Assembly: GCA_014773175.1 (NCBI GenBank)
Contig: VXCM01005085.1
Location: 1 to 64,000 of the forward strand
Source of the DNA: Lucifuga dentata
Taxonomy: Eukaryota; Chordata; Actinopteri; Ophidiiformes; Bythitidae
DNA length: 64,000 bases
Reading direction: 5' to 3'
Position 1 is the stretch's first letter, and each line of letters begins with the position of its first letter. This document shows, in pieces, positions 11,182-64,000 of this stretch. Below the pieces are notes generated by a model. That model was not told where the DNA came from, made no database searches, and saw only the letters and a list, made by a program, of their open reading frames with translations. Both the position numbers and the translations under genes were made by a program.

Positions 11182-11747
11182 TGAGAGAAAAGTACCTCAG
11201 GTGAAGAAACATATGCAAAGATTAATAAATTCATTTACAGTTGCGTAATCATCACCATCAATAAACATCATCAATTTATGCAGATTTCATCTAATTATGG
11301 TATTGACGTTGGCATGATGTTTTGAAAATGTGTTTATTCAGAGTAGAATCAACATTTTGTGTGTATGTAAACGTACTGATTGTCAGAAAATCTGAGTCAC
11401 TGAAATGAAACAGGACTTAACTCAAGGTATAATGGAAAACAAGATTTGTCAAATCTCAAGCTGGAATTTGCTGTCAGAAATTTAATTAGGAGCAGTAAAA
11501 ATATGAAACTGGAAGTGGTTTTGTTAAGTTTGTGATGCTATGAATCAAAACCATCTGAAGAAGTCGTGCAGAACGTCCCTCAGTGCCACAGTCAGACATG
11601 AGGTTGGCATTCAGCATTTTATTCTTTTCATTCAGTGTCTGAATCTAGTTTGTAGAATGCATCTGGTTTTGCTCCTAGATGAGAAGCAGATTTTTCTGAG
11701 GGTAGGACCAGTAATACTGTCAGCCATAAATACTATCATTATGTAAT
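11182..11747. other. Intergenic DNA, nothing recognised
   Basis: AT-rich, with only a short open frame (11540-11746) that has no recognisable motif. Confidence 0.4.
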
Positions 11748-11939
11748 TGACTGACTCCATTTAGAGTTGATGTTAATTAGTATTATACAGATTTTCATAT
11801 TCTTACTTTCATTTAGATGCCTTAAAAAAAAAAACTTTACAGTGCTTTAATGTGCAACCCTCCCCCCCTCCTCATTTTGATCCACTTTCACTCCACCTTG
11901 CTGCAGTACCACTGTGCCCATTGAATGAAAACAAGCTGT
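11748..11939. repeat. Local duplicate of the 9042-9953 region (unoccupied A site)
   Basis: TGACTGACTCCATTTAGAG to GAATGAAAACAAGCTG matches 9042-9076 joined to 9809-9953, without the A transposon that lies between them in that copy. Both copies run on into a subfamily C element. Confidence 0.75.
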
Positions 11940-12511
11940 TTAAAGGACCACACCAGTGATTTTGCATGTTTAAGCCCAATTAATACTACCTGCACAAATG
12001 CTACTGTATACTGACAACCATTTTCCAAAACAAATATTTGTGTTTTAGTTTTCCTTTTTATTTTTCCAAATCCCCAAATCTTTCAAAATCAAATGTTCAG
12101 GTGTTCAGGATTCTGAAAATGTAATGTTTTGCCTGCTAATGTATATGTGCAAATGTAGGGATTGTTGTTTTTAATTTCTTGGTAAAAGTCTTCATCTCCT
12201 GAGACATACATTTTTTGGTTAAACTGGTTAAATAAACTTACTTTGACAAAAAATTTAATAGACATCATGTTGGCTGTGATAGATTACCTATCTCAAGTAC
12301 ATTTTAAGTCTCTACAAGTTGATTTTAATAGTTTACTGGAATGAACTAAAACCAATGGCAGTCTGGAGGGTAGGAAAAACAACTTTAAAATGTATTGCTC
12401 CAGTATTATGTTTTGGGAAATGGTTGTCAGTAGCATAACGAGTATGCAGGTTGTACATGGGCTCAACCATGTAAAACAATTGGTGTCAGATGGTCCCGTA
12501 TGGTCCTTTAA
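11940..12511 (+). mobile_element. TTAA transposon, subfamily C, complete
   Basis: 572 bp from TTAAAGGACCACACCAGTGA to GTATGGTCCTTTAA. It shares the internal plan of B copies (TTTTCCAAATCCCCAAATC, GATTACCTATCTCAAG) but has distinct ends (GCCCAATTAATACTACC). Confidence 0.8.
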
Positions 12512-15500
12512 AGCACCATACGTGCAAACAAAGCTTTCAGAAGCAAGAAGCATATTATGTCCCCTTTAAGTTAAAAGCCCTCAAGTCAAGTCAAGTCTTC
12601 GGGCATCAAGTCTCAAAAAGTCCAGCCCCACTTGAGACAAGTCCACATCGAGTCCTCATCACAAGTCCCCAGCTCTTCTCCTATGATGCATTAAAGCTGG
12701 AAGCGGCACAATGGAAACAAAAATTACTTTTGAAACCAAACACTTTTGGCGCAAAATTATGTTAGCGATGTGTTTCATAGGCAGTTATAGCATTTTGTAA
12801 CAGGAGTAGATAATACACCCTGTTCTCTAAGGAGGGTTTGGAAATTGGCATTTGTGGGTGTGTGTGCGTGCATGTGTGAAGCACTTGCTACTCAGCTTGG
12901 AGTTGAATGACTCTTTTGGAAAGAAATTGTGAAAAAAAAAGAGGAGCAGCTAGAACAGACACAGCCGAACACACTGGGAGGGCTTTCAGTGTAACTTCTG
13001 CGGCGACACACTGTTGTTTCAAAAGCTCAGGATTGAATTAAGGGCTCCTGCCATCTATGGATAGAGACTGGCTAAATGAAACAATTCAGCTGCCGTCTTT
13101 AAAATCTTCCTTGTAAACAGCACGTAATGAAATTCTGATGCTTTGCACTTTTAAATTTCCTCTAACACACATGCACATATGCAGGGCGCCTCGGCTGGGA
13201 AGTAAAGAAGCGTAACCCCTGATGAAAATGATTCCTCTCGTGATCTCAGAGGATAGATCATTGTTGAGGCTCGGGTCCAAACCATCTCTACATAGTTCTG
13301 ATTTAACAGAAGACCAGGCAGAAGTCTGAGGCTTCTGTCCAAACCCATCCTGACCAAGAGTCCATTCCCAGGAAGGGTGGAGAGGGACAAATGGCCCTCA
13401 GGCATCGCCAGTCTCAACTGATCTCAATCAGGATAATTCAACGGATAAAAACAACAGCTGGCTCCTAGTATGATTTTCATCAGGCAGTATATTTTACCTC
13501 TAAAGTCTGTATTATTAGTAGTATTATTATCATAATGACATGTTAAAAAAAAAAAAAAAGCTCTAGAGGATCTTCAGATTTGCTCTTATGTGTCTGGACT
13601 CAAAAGGAGTGTGTGCACTGTGTGATTCTGTGTGTGGGTGTCTATATGTGTATGTATTAGCCGTATGTGTGTGCGTGTTTGTGCGCTTGTGTACTCCCTG
13701 CCAATGCTGCATAAGGGTGGTCCCCTTGCTCTCTTGTACTCATGAAATGGCTCCTAAGTGCCTGTAATTTCTCACGCTTCATCAGTACTGTAATTTCAAA
13801 AGGCTCCCTCTGAAGACCCTCCTTCAGCGGTGACCTGGGGTTGTCAAATGAAAACATCATTTATCCAGTGACCTCGCAGCTTCAGGAAATGGTTTGCTGG
13901 CTATTCAGTGACAGCCTTGAAATAGGGAGTTGTGGTGAGGGACTGCTGGGGTTTATGAAACATGAAACAAAAGGTGGTCTGGCCCCTCAATCTACAGTAT
14001 CAGGTTTGGGAGATTTCAGAAAAATGCATACATCCATTTGGAAAATCTTGTATGGAACCATTTGTATGTTTGCCAAACTGAGGTTTTCCTCCAGTGAAAA
14101 TATTTACTTAGAAAAAAAAAGAAATGCTGAAAGTATTTATTTCAATGCAATCCTTTCCTTCACCATGTCCTAAATGTGGTTTTTGTAGTTTTTGGCCCTC
14201 GGAGAATCCACTGGCAGTCCTGCCACTGAGTGGCTCATTTCCATGCCTGGGTGCTTTCAGGTTCAACGTCCTGCACTGCCGTGATCCAAATATGTTTGTG
14301 TTATTTAGCAGAGGCAAAAAATTTCATGCAATCTCTCCTTTATTTTGGTACATTTGTAGATCCTCTGTACCTTGTATTGCCGGCCGGCGATCTCATATGC
14401 GTATGCCTTGTCAACGCTGTGTCACTGTTTATAAAGCCATTCTGGGAAAGAGTCCTTCATTCATACAGGTCTATATTAGTCAGAAATGCTGACAGAAGTC
14501 TGGAAAGAAATACAGAAATACCCAGACTTTAAATGTAACAAACTGGTGACTCATGATTTTAATGTATGCTTACCTGAGTGAGTTTACAAAAAAAAAAAAA
14601 AAAAANAAAAAAAAAAAAAAAAAAGAAAAATTTAATTAAACCAAATTAAATAATCAAACAATAAATTACACATCAATCCAACACATTCCCCCAACCATCC
14701 CCTTTCTCTGACATCTTTTTAGAGCCACAGGGGATCTGTCATACACTGGGCATAAGGCAGGAAGGCAGGAAGACCTCCCTGGAGAAGCTGAAGGGATAAA
14801 ACTGATAAGACAGCAGTTATGTTTTGCTCTATAGAAGTTATTTTTGGCCTGATGGTCAACCCTGAGGTCAAAGATTTGAATCCTAAACCCTCAAACACTA
14901 TGAGAGAATGTAGCATCTGTTTCTCAGGCTACTGCAAAGTCTCCTGAATCTTGAAAATCAGTCATCGTTCCCAAATCAGGGTTATCATCTGGCTTTAAAT
15001 CCTTTCATGGGTTTAGCAGAAGAACATCTGTGTGTGTTTCTGTGTCTGTCTTGTGCAGGTGTTGCAGATCAGAGCTGGTCTGGATAACCCTGGGATTGAA
15101 AGCTGAGTGAAAGTTAATGGGTTTGAGGGTCCTCGGAGGGCATGGAAGGAAAAAAGGGGTCATGACACTTAATTGTCTTGCCCTGACAGGCCAAGGCTCT
15201 GACAGAAAGGTCAGGGGAGACAGAAATGGACCAAGCGGGACATGGGTGGGGCAGATATGCACAAAGGGCCTCTTAGTGTACTGGTCAGACATGTCATCCA
15301 ATAGGTCTCCCTGTGGTTTATGTTTCGGAAATACACCCAGAACAGGACCCTGGGCTACTGACACAACCTCAAATACAATAGAGATCAGGGTAAAAAAAAA
15401 AAAAAAAAAAAAAAAAGAAAGAAAAAAATCACAATCAAAGCATACATTTTCCTCAGTTTCTATAGGAGAAGAAGATTAAGCTCCTAAAAAAACAGAGGGG

Positions 15501-15532
15501 CCAGTCCCAGTTTCATTGAGAGGAGATCTGAA
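12512..15532. other. Intergenic DNA, no gene supported
   Basis: A fragment at 12548-12571 (CATATTATGTCCCCTTTAAG) matches the end of the second TTAA family. A-runs lie at 13543-13559, 14588-14624 (with N at 14606) and 15392-15416. No exon or full repeat is recognised in the rest. Confidence 0.45.
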
Positions 15533-16157
15533 TTTAAAAAAACATACCAGTGTTCATGCATATTTGAGCCCAATATATATAATCCGTAAATACATGACGT
15601 TACTGACAACCATTTCCCAAAATATACTACGTTAACATAGTATATTTTAGTTTCTTTCCCCTACCATTCAGACTGCCATTGAATTCAGTTCATTCCACTA
15701 CGCTATTAAAATCACGTTGTGGGGACTTGAAACACATTTGAGATACATAATCCTTCACAGCAAACAACATGTCTATTAGTGTTTTGTTTGTTTGTTTTTT
15801 GTTTGTTTTATTTTGTTTTTTGTAGAAGTAATTTTATTTAACCATCCAACACAGAGATGCATGGAAGACAATGTATGTCTCCACCAGGAAATATAATTCA
15901 AAGAGAAGACAGTTTTTAACAAGAAATTGAAATGATCGTGCCTTCTGTAATTGTGCATAAATGTCAGCAGGCAAAAAGCTGAATTTGAAGTGTATCACCT
16001 TAACATTAGATTCTGAAAGATTAAGAGATTTGAAAAAATAACAGGTAAACTAAAATACAGTTTTATGATTTGGAAACTGGTTGTCAGTAATGTAACATAT
16101 ATGTGGGTTGTATATATTGGGCTCTACCATGCACAATCGCCAATATGGTCCTAAATA
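15533..16157 (-). mobile_element. TTAA transposon, subfamily B, reverse orientation
   Basis: Both ends match the family (TGAGCCCAATATATATAATC; its inverted copy near 16100-16150) and the inner body is the reverse complement of B. The ends are worn (ATTTAAAAAA; GGTCCTAAAT). Confidence 0.75.
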
Positions 16158-17363
16158 ATTATAAATTATAAATAATTTTTTATTTTTTATAAATAATTAT
16201 AAAAATATAATTTTAATTGGCATTTTTAGCAGCATTTCTATACTGGAGACTGGAAAGGCGTTGGGAAACTCTGACAAAGTTGGTGAGTATCCCGTACTTC
16301 AGCTCATCAACTGTGAGGTAAACACGCACACCATGAATCGGTCTGTTTCTCACCAACGATGGTCATCTGCATCAGTCATGAAGCCCCAGCTCAACAGGAA
16401 GCCATTGGCATAAACAAGAACTATAAACAGCATAAACAGAACACAACACAGACACAATGCTGATTAAAGGGGGGAAAGAATTTGTTGAAGAGGTGTTCAA
16501 AAATGGAATACACACAAACACAAACTGAGTGAGGAGAGATTATCGTAATCTCTGTGCAGGGTGAAAATCAACAAATCAAGATGAGTGGACTTTTCTTTTC
16601 CACTTATGGTCCTGGGAGATAAACAACATATATTTTGGATAGTGTAATATCTGCCTGTGGTCTGATAGTTGCAGGATTTTGATTTGTGTGTATTCATTCT
16701 GCAGCTGCACACTGGCTGACGAGCGTGGAAGTAAGTACCGTAGATGAAAAAGTTATTACTGACATACTGTATTTCACTGAAATTACATGAATGTGCATCT
16801 ATGAGGACAGATGTGATTGGCTCTCGACTGGAAAGTGGACAGTCAGAAGTCAGTCAGCTAAGAAAAGAGGAGTCATCTGGCTTCACTTTGTCTTTTTGTA
16901 TTTTGAAATGTTCCCATTTTCCACTTATAACAATCTAGTTTGAATTGAGGTCTCGCAGTCTTTTGAAGTCTTTCAGCTCACATCTAACAATTCTCCACAA
17001 AACTTTTACTTTGAGTCTGTTTTACTTTGTTTTTTTAGTCAAGTTCAATTTTAAACTCATACTTATAGCTCTAATAAAATAAAATAACAGTAAAGTAAAA
17101 GCACCCACATTTGAATTGGACAAGTAGTAGTACTTGTAGTAGCACTTGTTCCACTTTTGGATGAAGAAATACACCTAATATGGCACTATCACCAAACATT
17201 TGTCTATAATGTGCTAATGACTTATGATGAATAAATAATTATTTTATGTCACACTCTTAAATTCTAAGTATGTTACCTAGGAATTGTAAGCATCTCAAAA
17301 GTCTCCTAGAACTAGAATCTTAACTAGTTCTGAATATTATTTAGAAATACTGTACATAAAAAT
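16158..17363. other. Intergenic DNA, nothing recognised
   Basis: AT-rich tract at 16155-16220, then ordinary sequence with no supported exon. Confidence 0.4.
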
Positions 17364-17703
17364 TTAAAGGGGACATATGCTTTTTGCCATTTCCTCCTTA
17401 TTTTTATAGTGCAATGTACTATGAAAATTGCCAAATTTTCAAAATTTAAACTGTCAAATTGTCAAAACTTAAAGTTGACTTTTTTTTGGGAAATGTAAGA
17501 CAAAGCCACAGGTCCTGATCTGCCTTGAAATCTTTGTTTTTGACTAATCTTTTACTTCTGTAACATGTTGAAGTCATCATGTAACACATTTTGATACATC
17601 CAAGAAATACAGTATAAGGCTAGCTAGCAGGTGTTTGGCCAGCATCCACCATATTGTAGCTGGCCCATCAGAACAGAGTGGGCTTTTAGCGAGGGGTCTT
17701 AAA
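17364..17703 (+). mobile_element. Second TTAA family (AAGGGGACATA ends), partial copy
   Basis: TTAAAGGGGACATATGC opens the copy. The body shares ACTTCTGTAACATG and a CAGAACAGAGTGGGCTTT segment with the copies at 31992 and 36243. The right end is not clear. Confidence 0.55.
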
Positions 17704-18513
17704 AGCTGGGTTAAACTACAAGTCTTGATGCTCAGTTCTGATATTTTGCCTATATCTGATTCATTGTTCAGCGTATTTAGATTTTCTTTTTTAAGCAGCT
17801 CATATCTGATACCTGTGTTTCCACGGCTTTGACCTGTAGCAGCCCAGATGAAGCTATGCATGTGCACATTTCTGAGATGGATGGAAACAAAATGCTTCAA
17901 TGGACTAAGATGAGAGAAGTATTTAAAATATGATCAGTGGGTTAAAACTTTCACATGCAGAGAGAAACATCTGTTATGTTGTGTGACCGTTTATCTCTCC
18001 CATCAGGATACGTATTTTTGTCAGTTAATCACGGAGGAGAAGCAGAACTTTTGCTGCTGTAACAGGAGCCTGTTATCACACACTAACATGTCTATTTGAC
18101 ATAAACACACATCAGTATGTCTGATATATATAGTATGTCTTCCATTTCTGTTTACAGAGAGCATCATCATATTGATGCTTACATCATCCATATGTGGACA
18201 AGGTGGAACATAACAAAGGAGTTGGAATGGGAAGGAAATTCTGATCTGTGTATTTAGACAGCAGTCGCATTGGCGGATATCCGATATGTATCCAATTTAA
18301 TTCCACATATGCAAGTGGCCCAAATTGGATCTGAGAATATCCGATTCCATGTGGCTTTTTACCATTTACATCTTCAGGAAGCAAATCCAATACATGTCAC
18401 CTGTGAGCAAAAGATTGGAATCAGGTCACGTGTGTGATCGTGTAAATCCAGCCAAAGAGACAGTACCAAAAATGACCTATTTTTGCTCAGCATGCTCCAT
18501 TTACATGCATTTC

Positions 18514-18565
<52 letters not shown>

Positions 18566-19190
18566 ATTTCATTTATAGAGTGTATTTCTAAGTACTCAAA
18601 GACACTTCTTTATATACTTGGATTTTTGCCTGTACTATGATTAAGGCAAAGATGTATACATGGATGGATGAATAAGATTCTGCTGTTCATTGAATATACG
18701 ATACATTTCCTCATTTCCTGAGAATGAGAAAATGCATGTGGAGATGGATTACTCCAATTATATCATTACATCTTGAATAAATCACTTTACAATCACATAA
18801 TATATGTCTGTTAAGTAAGCCAAAGTACATTTAGGCCTATTTCAATCTAATTATGGTGTTTGACAAAAAAATGATTTATTGCCTGTGACTGCAGTAAATA
18901 CTGATGAGGGAATAGAAGTGGATCAATATTTATTTTTTTCAAAATAACAAAATAGACCCCTGAAGGAAAATAGGGGAAAGAAAATATGTATATATGTTTC
19001 CTTTAATGAATAGCAGCAATATTCAAACAGTTCTGAAACAAAAGTGGGATTGAGGTTCTCATTCACTTAAGACTTGTATAACACCAAAAACATGAAAGAA
19101 GTAATTTCCAATCACCATGGCACCATTAATAGCTGATGGAGGGTCAGGAGCTGATGGATATTTCTTTTTAAATTTTACTTATTGAGTTAA
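17704..19190. other. Intergenic DNA with an (AAT)n microsatellite
   Basis: (ATA)n at 18514-18565. A segment at 18270-18440 with several GGATATCCGAT-like inverted words may be part of an old repeat. No gene supported. Confidence 0.4.
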
Positions 19191-19404
19191 TATGACCCGT
19201 TTGTCCTGTTAAGGGTCACAGGGGGGCTGGAGCCTATCCCAGCGGTCATAGGGTGAGAGGCAGGGTACACCCTGGACAGATCACCAGTCTATCGCAGGGC
19301 TGACACAGAGACAGACAAACACATTCACGCTCTCATTCACACCTACGGGCAATTTAGAGTTCCCAATTCAAATGGATGGATGGATGGATGGATGGATGGA
19401 TGGA
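19191..19404 (+). mobile_element. SINE/LINE tail repeat with (GGAT)n end
   Basis: The stretch GGAGCCTATCCCAGCGGTCA, CAGGGTACACCCTGGACAG, CACACCTACGGGCAATTTAG then (GGAT)n is a repeat tail I recognise as very common in fish genomes. The tRNA-like head is missing here. It shares words with the copy at 54085-54385. Confidence 0.65.
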
Positions 19405-19734
19405 GTTAATATAACAGCCTGAACATTAAATTTTTGGTTGTAGACTATCTGTCCCAGCATCCTTCAATTGTTGGTAAATTGCGGTTTTTGGCCTGTTAAA
19501 CAGGCTGGTTTAAACTAAAAGAGCCAACTGAACCTCTAGTCTACTGGCACAGTGTGGAATGGTTGAATGGATCCATTCAAGCCAAAATAAGCCATCGTAA
19601 TATTCTGAGGGTTTTGAGGTTAATGGCAAATGGAAAAATTGCTGGTGAGTGAATTTCTGGGCTGCATGTAAGATTAGATGTATCAGTGCATGTGTAGTCT
19701 AATGCAGATCCTGCAATGGCCTGCAGGACACACG

Positions 19735-19818
19735 GACACACACACACACACACACACACACAGACGCGGGTTGTATATTGGGCTCAAACATGCATGGCTG
19801 CTGGTATGATCCTTTAAG
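19735..19818. repeat. (CA)n microsatellite plus a TTAA-transposon end fragment
   Basis: CA run at 19735-19762. GGTTGTATATTGGGCTCAAAC to TATGATCCTTTAA at 19768-19818 matches the right end of subfamily B. Confidence 0.7.
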
Positions 19819-19869
19819 AAGTCCATTTCTGTGTTTGAAGACACCCCTGTTCTAAAGTGAGGGTTTGCT

Positions 19870-20023
19870 AAGACAAGACAAGACAAGATAAGATAAGATA
19901 AGATAAGATAAGATAAGATAAGATAAGATAAGATAAGATAAGACTACTGACACTGCNAAGATAAGATAAGATAAGATAAGATAAGATAAGATAAGATAAG
20001 ATAAGATAAGACTACTGACACTG
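19870..20023. repeat. (AAGAT)n pentanucleotide array
   Basis: AGACA and AGATA units repeat up to ACTACTGACACTGC, then the whole block repeats after the N at 19957. The second part is likely a false copy, so the true array length is unknown. Confidence 0.85.
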
Positions 20024-21055
20024 CTGTACAGTCATCTATACAGTTAAGGAGAGCTGGTTGTAGAGCTCTGCACCTTCCGATAAGGCTCAGAGTGTCAAAC
20101 CTTATGCTCCTTTCTACCAGGCAATTTTGGAAAGCCTGAACAGGTGATTAGGTTTGGAATACAGGCATGGTATTGAAAGCTGTCAGTACAGTTAAAATCA
20201 AACTCAGTCCAACTGGTAAAAACTGCCATGAAGACCACAAGGATGAATGAACACCAGTTTCTCCAAATCTATTTAGAAACATCATCCATCCCATGTCTTC
20301 AGTCCTGAGTAAGAACTCTTCTAGCTTCCGGCAGGCTTTACAGAGTGCCAAACTAAAAACTGAACACGTTTAAGAAATCTTTTGAGCAAGTGTTTATTAT
20401 ATTTTAACAGAACACAAAGTTTGAGACTGTAGATGCTGTGCAATAGAATCTGCGAAATATTACCAAAATCAAGCTTTTCAAGAGAACTGTACAATATCTT
20501 TATGGAAACTGTTTATAATGGAATGTGTGAAATTCAAAGTTTCATAAGAAGTGGTGCAATACATTAACTGAAGCTTTAACTGAAATGAATGGCGCAATTG
20601 AATCTGTGCAATATCAAGTGCGTTTTAAAAAAAAAATAAAATTCAAGTTTTCAAAAGAGGCAGTGCAATTTATGAGGGGAATCTAGTTTTACTGAAGTAT
20701 GGTACTCTTGCTATTATGTATGCATGGATACTACAGTACTTATTGTGTTTTGTGTCTATGTTTTTGTTTATGCTGCAACATATTGTGCCTGAAGGGATAA
20801 TAAACTATTTCTTATCTTGACTTATCTTATCTTGTCATCTTGTCTTATCTTATATCATCTTATGCTGAGGGGAATCTATTTAAACTGAAGTATGGTATGG
20901 CATTATGTATGCATGGATGTATGGATGCTATAGTACTTATTATGTTTTTGTCTATGCTGCAACATATCGAGCCTGACAAAATTATATATATTTATATTAT
21001 ATAAAATAACTTTTTTTTTTTTTTAATCTCATCTCATCTTATCTCACCTTAGCTT
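20024..21055. repeat. Unclassified repeat tract ending in TTATC arrays
   Basis: GAGGGGAATCTAG to GCTGCAACATATTGTGCCTG (20676-20790) recurs at 20876-20980. CTTATCTTGACTTATCTTAT at about 20812-20860 is the inverted form of the AAGAT array at 19870. Inverted arrays about 1 kb apart suggest a mobile element of unknown class. Confidence 0.45.
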
Positions 21056-21099
21056 ATAGTGGAGAAATAATATAGAAACTGTACATAAAGTCCATAATG

Positions 21100-63435
<42,336 letters not shown>

Positions 63436-64000
63436 AGCTTATTAAGGAAGCATCGGCCGAACACGATATCTGATTCCCCGGATAAAGTTCCGTCATACTT
63501 CATGCAGCGAGTCTGGCTTATACATGATGTATATACAGATGGATAGATAACAGGAATTCTGCTATTAAAGATATACACATGTAAAATATGGAAGACATTA
63601 GGGACAGCATTAGAAAATTGAACCCCAGACATACATTTATAACATTTGAGTCACGCTGCGTAGATATCGATGTCGACATTTAAACAAACAAAATCCCAAA
63701 AATGTCTCTTATCTTCCTCAAAAGCTGCTGTGTCTGCTCACAGGGCACGTTGGAGAGGAAATATTGGGAATTTTAGGAGCATGCATCCCTAAAAAGAAAG
63801 AGTCTTGGGTCTTTCTAAGTACTGTAGCTGACTTTAATTGATCAGCTGAGTGAACACCTCACTGTACGTCTGTGGCCGCTCGCCAAAGATTCTCGCCCAA
63901 CACTTTTGGTTTCTGTAGTTTTATCTGTGTATCCCCATGTTTGCACCTTTGTTTTATTTGACCCCTTTCTTTGGTGTAATGTTCCTAAACACCTTAAAGG
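63436..64000 (+). other. PRDM5 3' UTR / downstream sequence
   Basis: No canonical AATAAA is seen. An ATTAAA variant at 63564-63569 is a possible poly(A) signal. No other gene is recognised. Confidence 0.35.

Overview
The window looks like chromosomal DNA of a teleost fish. It carries two vertebrate genes head to tail on the + strand: the 3' part of NDNF (neuron-derived neurotrophic factor) and a complete PRDM5 (PR-domain, multi-zinc-finger regulator). Evidence for an animal nuclear genome is the spliced exons with GT/AG borders, the many dinucleotide and tetranucleotide microsatellites, the tRNA-like SINEs and the dense short inverted-repeat transposons. Small introns and the repeat types point to a fish; the species cannot be named from the sequence. 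The gene order and orientation NDNF then PRDM5 match the human 4q27 arrangement.

Layout. 1-5309: the last two coding exons of NDNF, with a long final intron that holds microsatellites and a TTAA-flanked transposon whose end lies 36 bp before the last exon. 5310 to about 21100: intergenic DNA with no supported gene, only transposon copies, SINE-like pieces and simple repeats. About 21100-21348: promoter and 5' UTR region of PRDM5 with a CCAAT box. 21349-63435: sixteen PRDM5 coding exons whose joined frame is open for 629 codons, against 630 in human. The PR domain is in exons 1-4 and sixteen C2H2/C2HC fingers are in exons 5-16. 63436-64000: 3' UTR and downstream sequence.

The dominant non-genic feature is one family of roughly 600-bp nonautonomous DNA transposons (ends TTAAAGGACC and GGTCCTTTAA, long inverted ends). 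At least three subfamilies are present, with 15 near-complete or internally deleted copies and four fragments, about 13% of the window. They make up most of PRDM5 intron 4, sit beside the last NDNF acceptor, and give a readable order of insertions near 9-12 kb. Other families seen are a second TTAA element (AAGGGGACATATT ends), a PIF/Harbinger-like element with TTA duplications, a Tc1/mariner-like inverted-repeat element, a family with GGCTTATACTCGA ends, and several SINEs.

Assembly caution: nine single-N gaps are each flanked by identical 61-67 bp copies. They are almost certainly unmerged contig overlaps, not biology. None touches a coding exon. No new coding system, CRISPR array, rRNA or functional tRNA gene was found.
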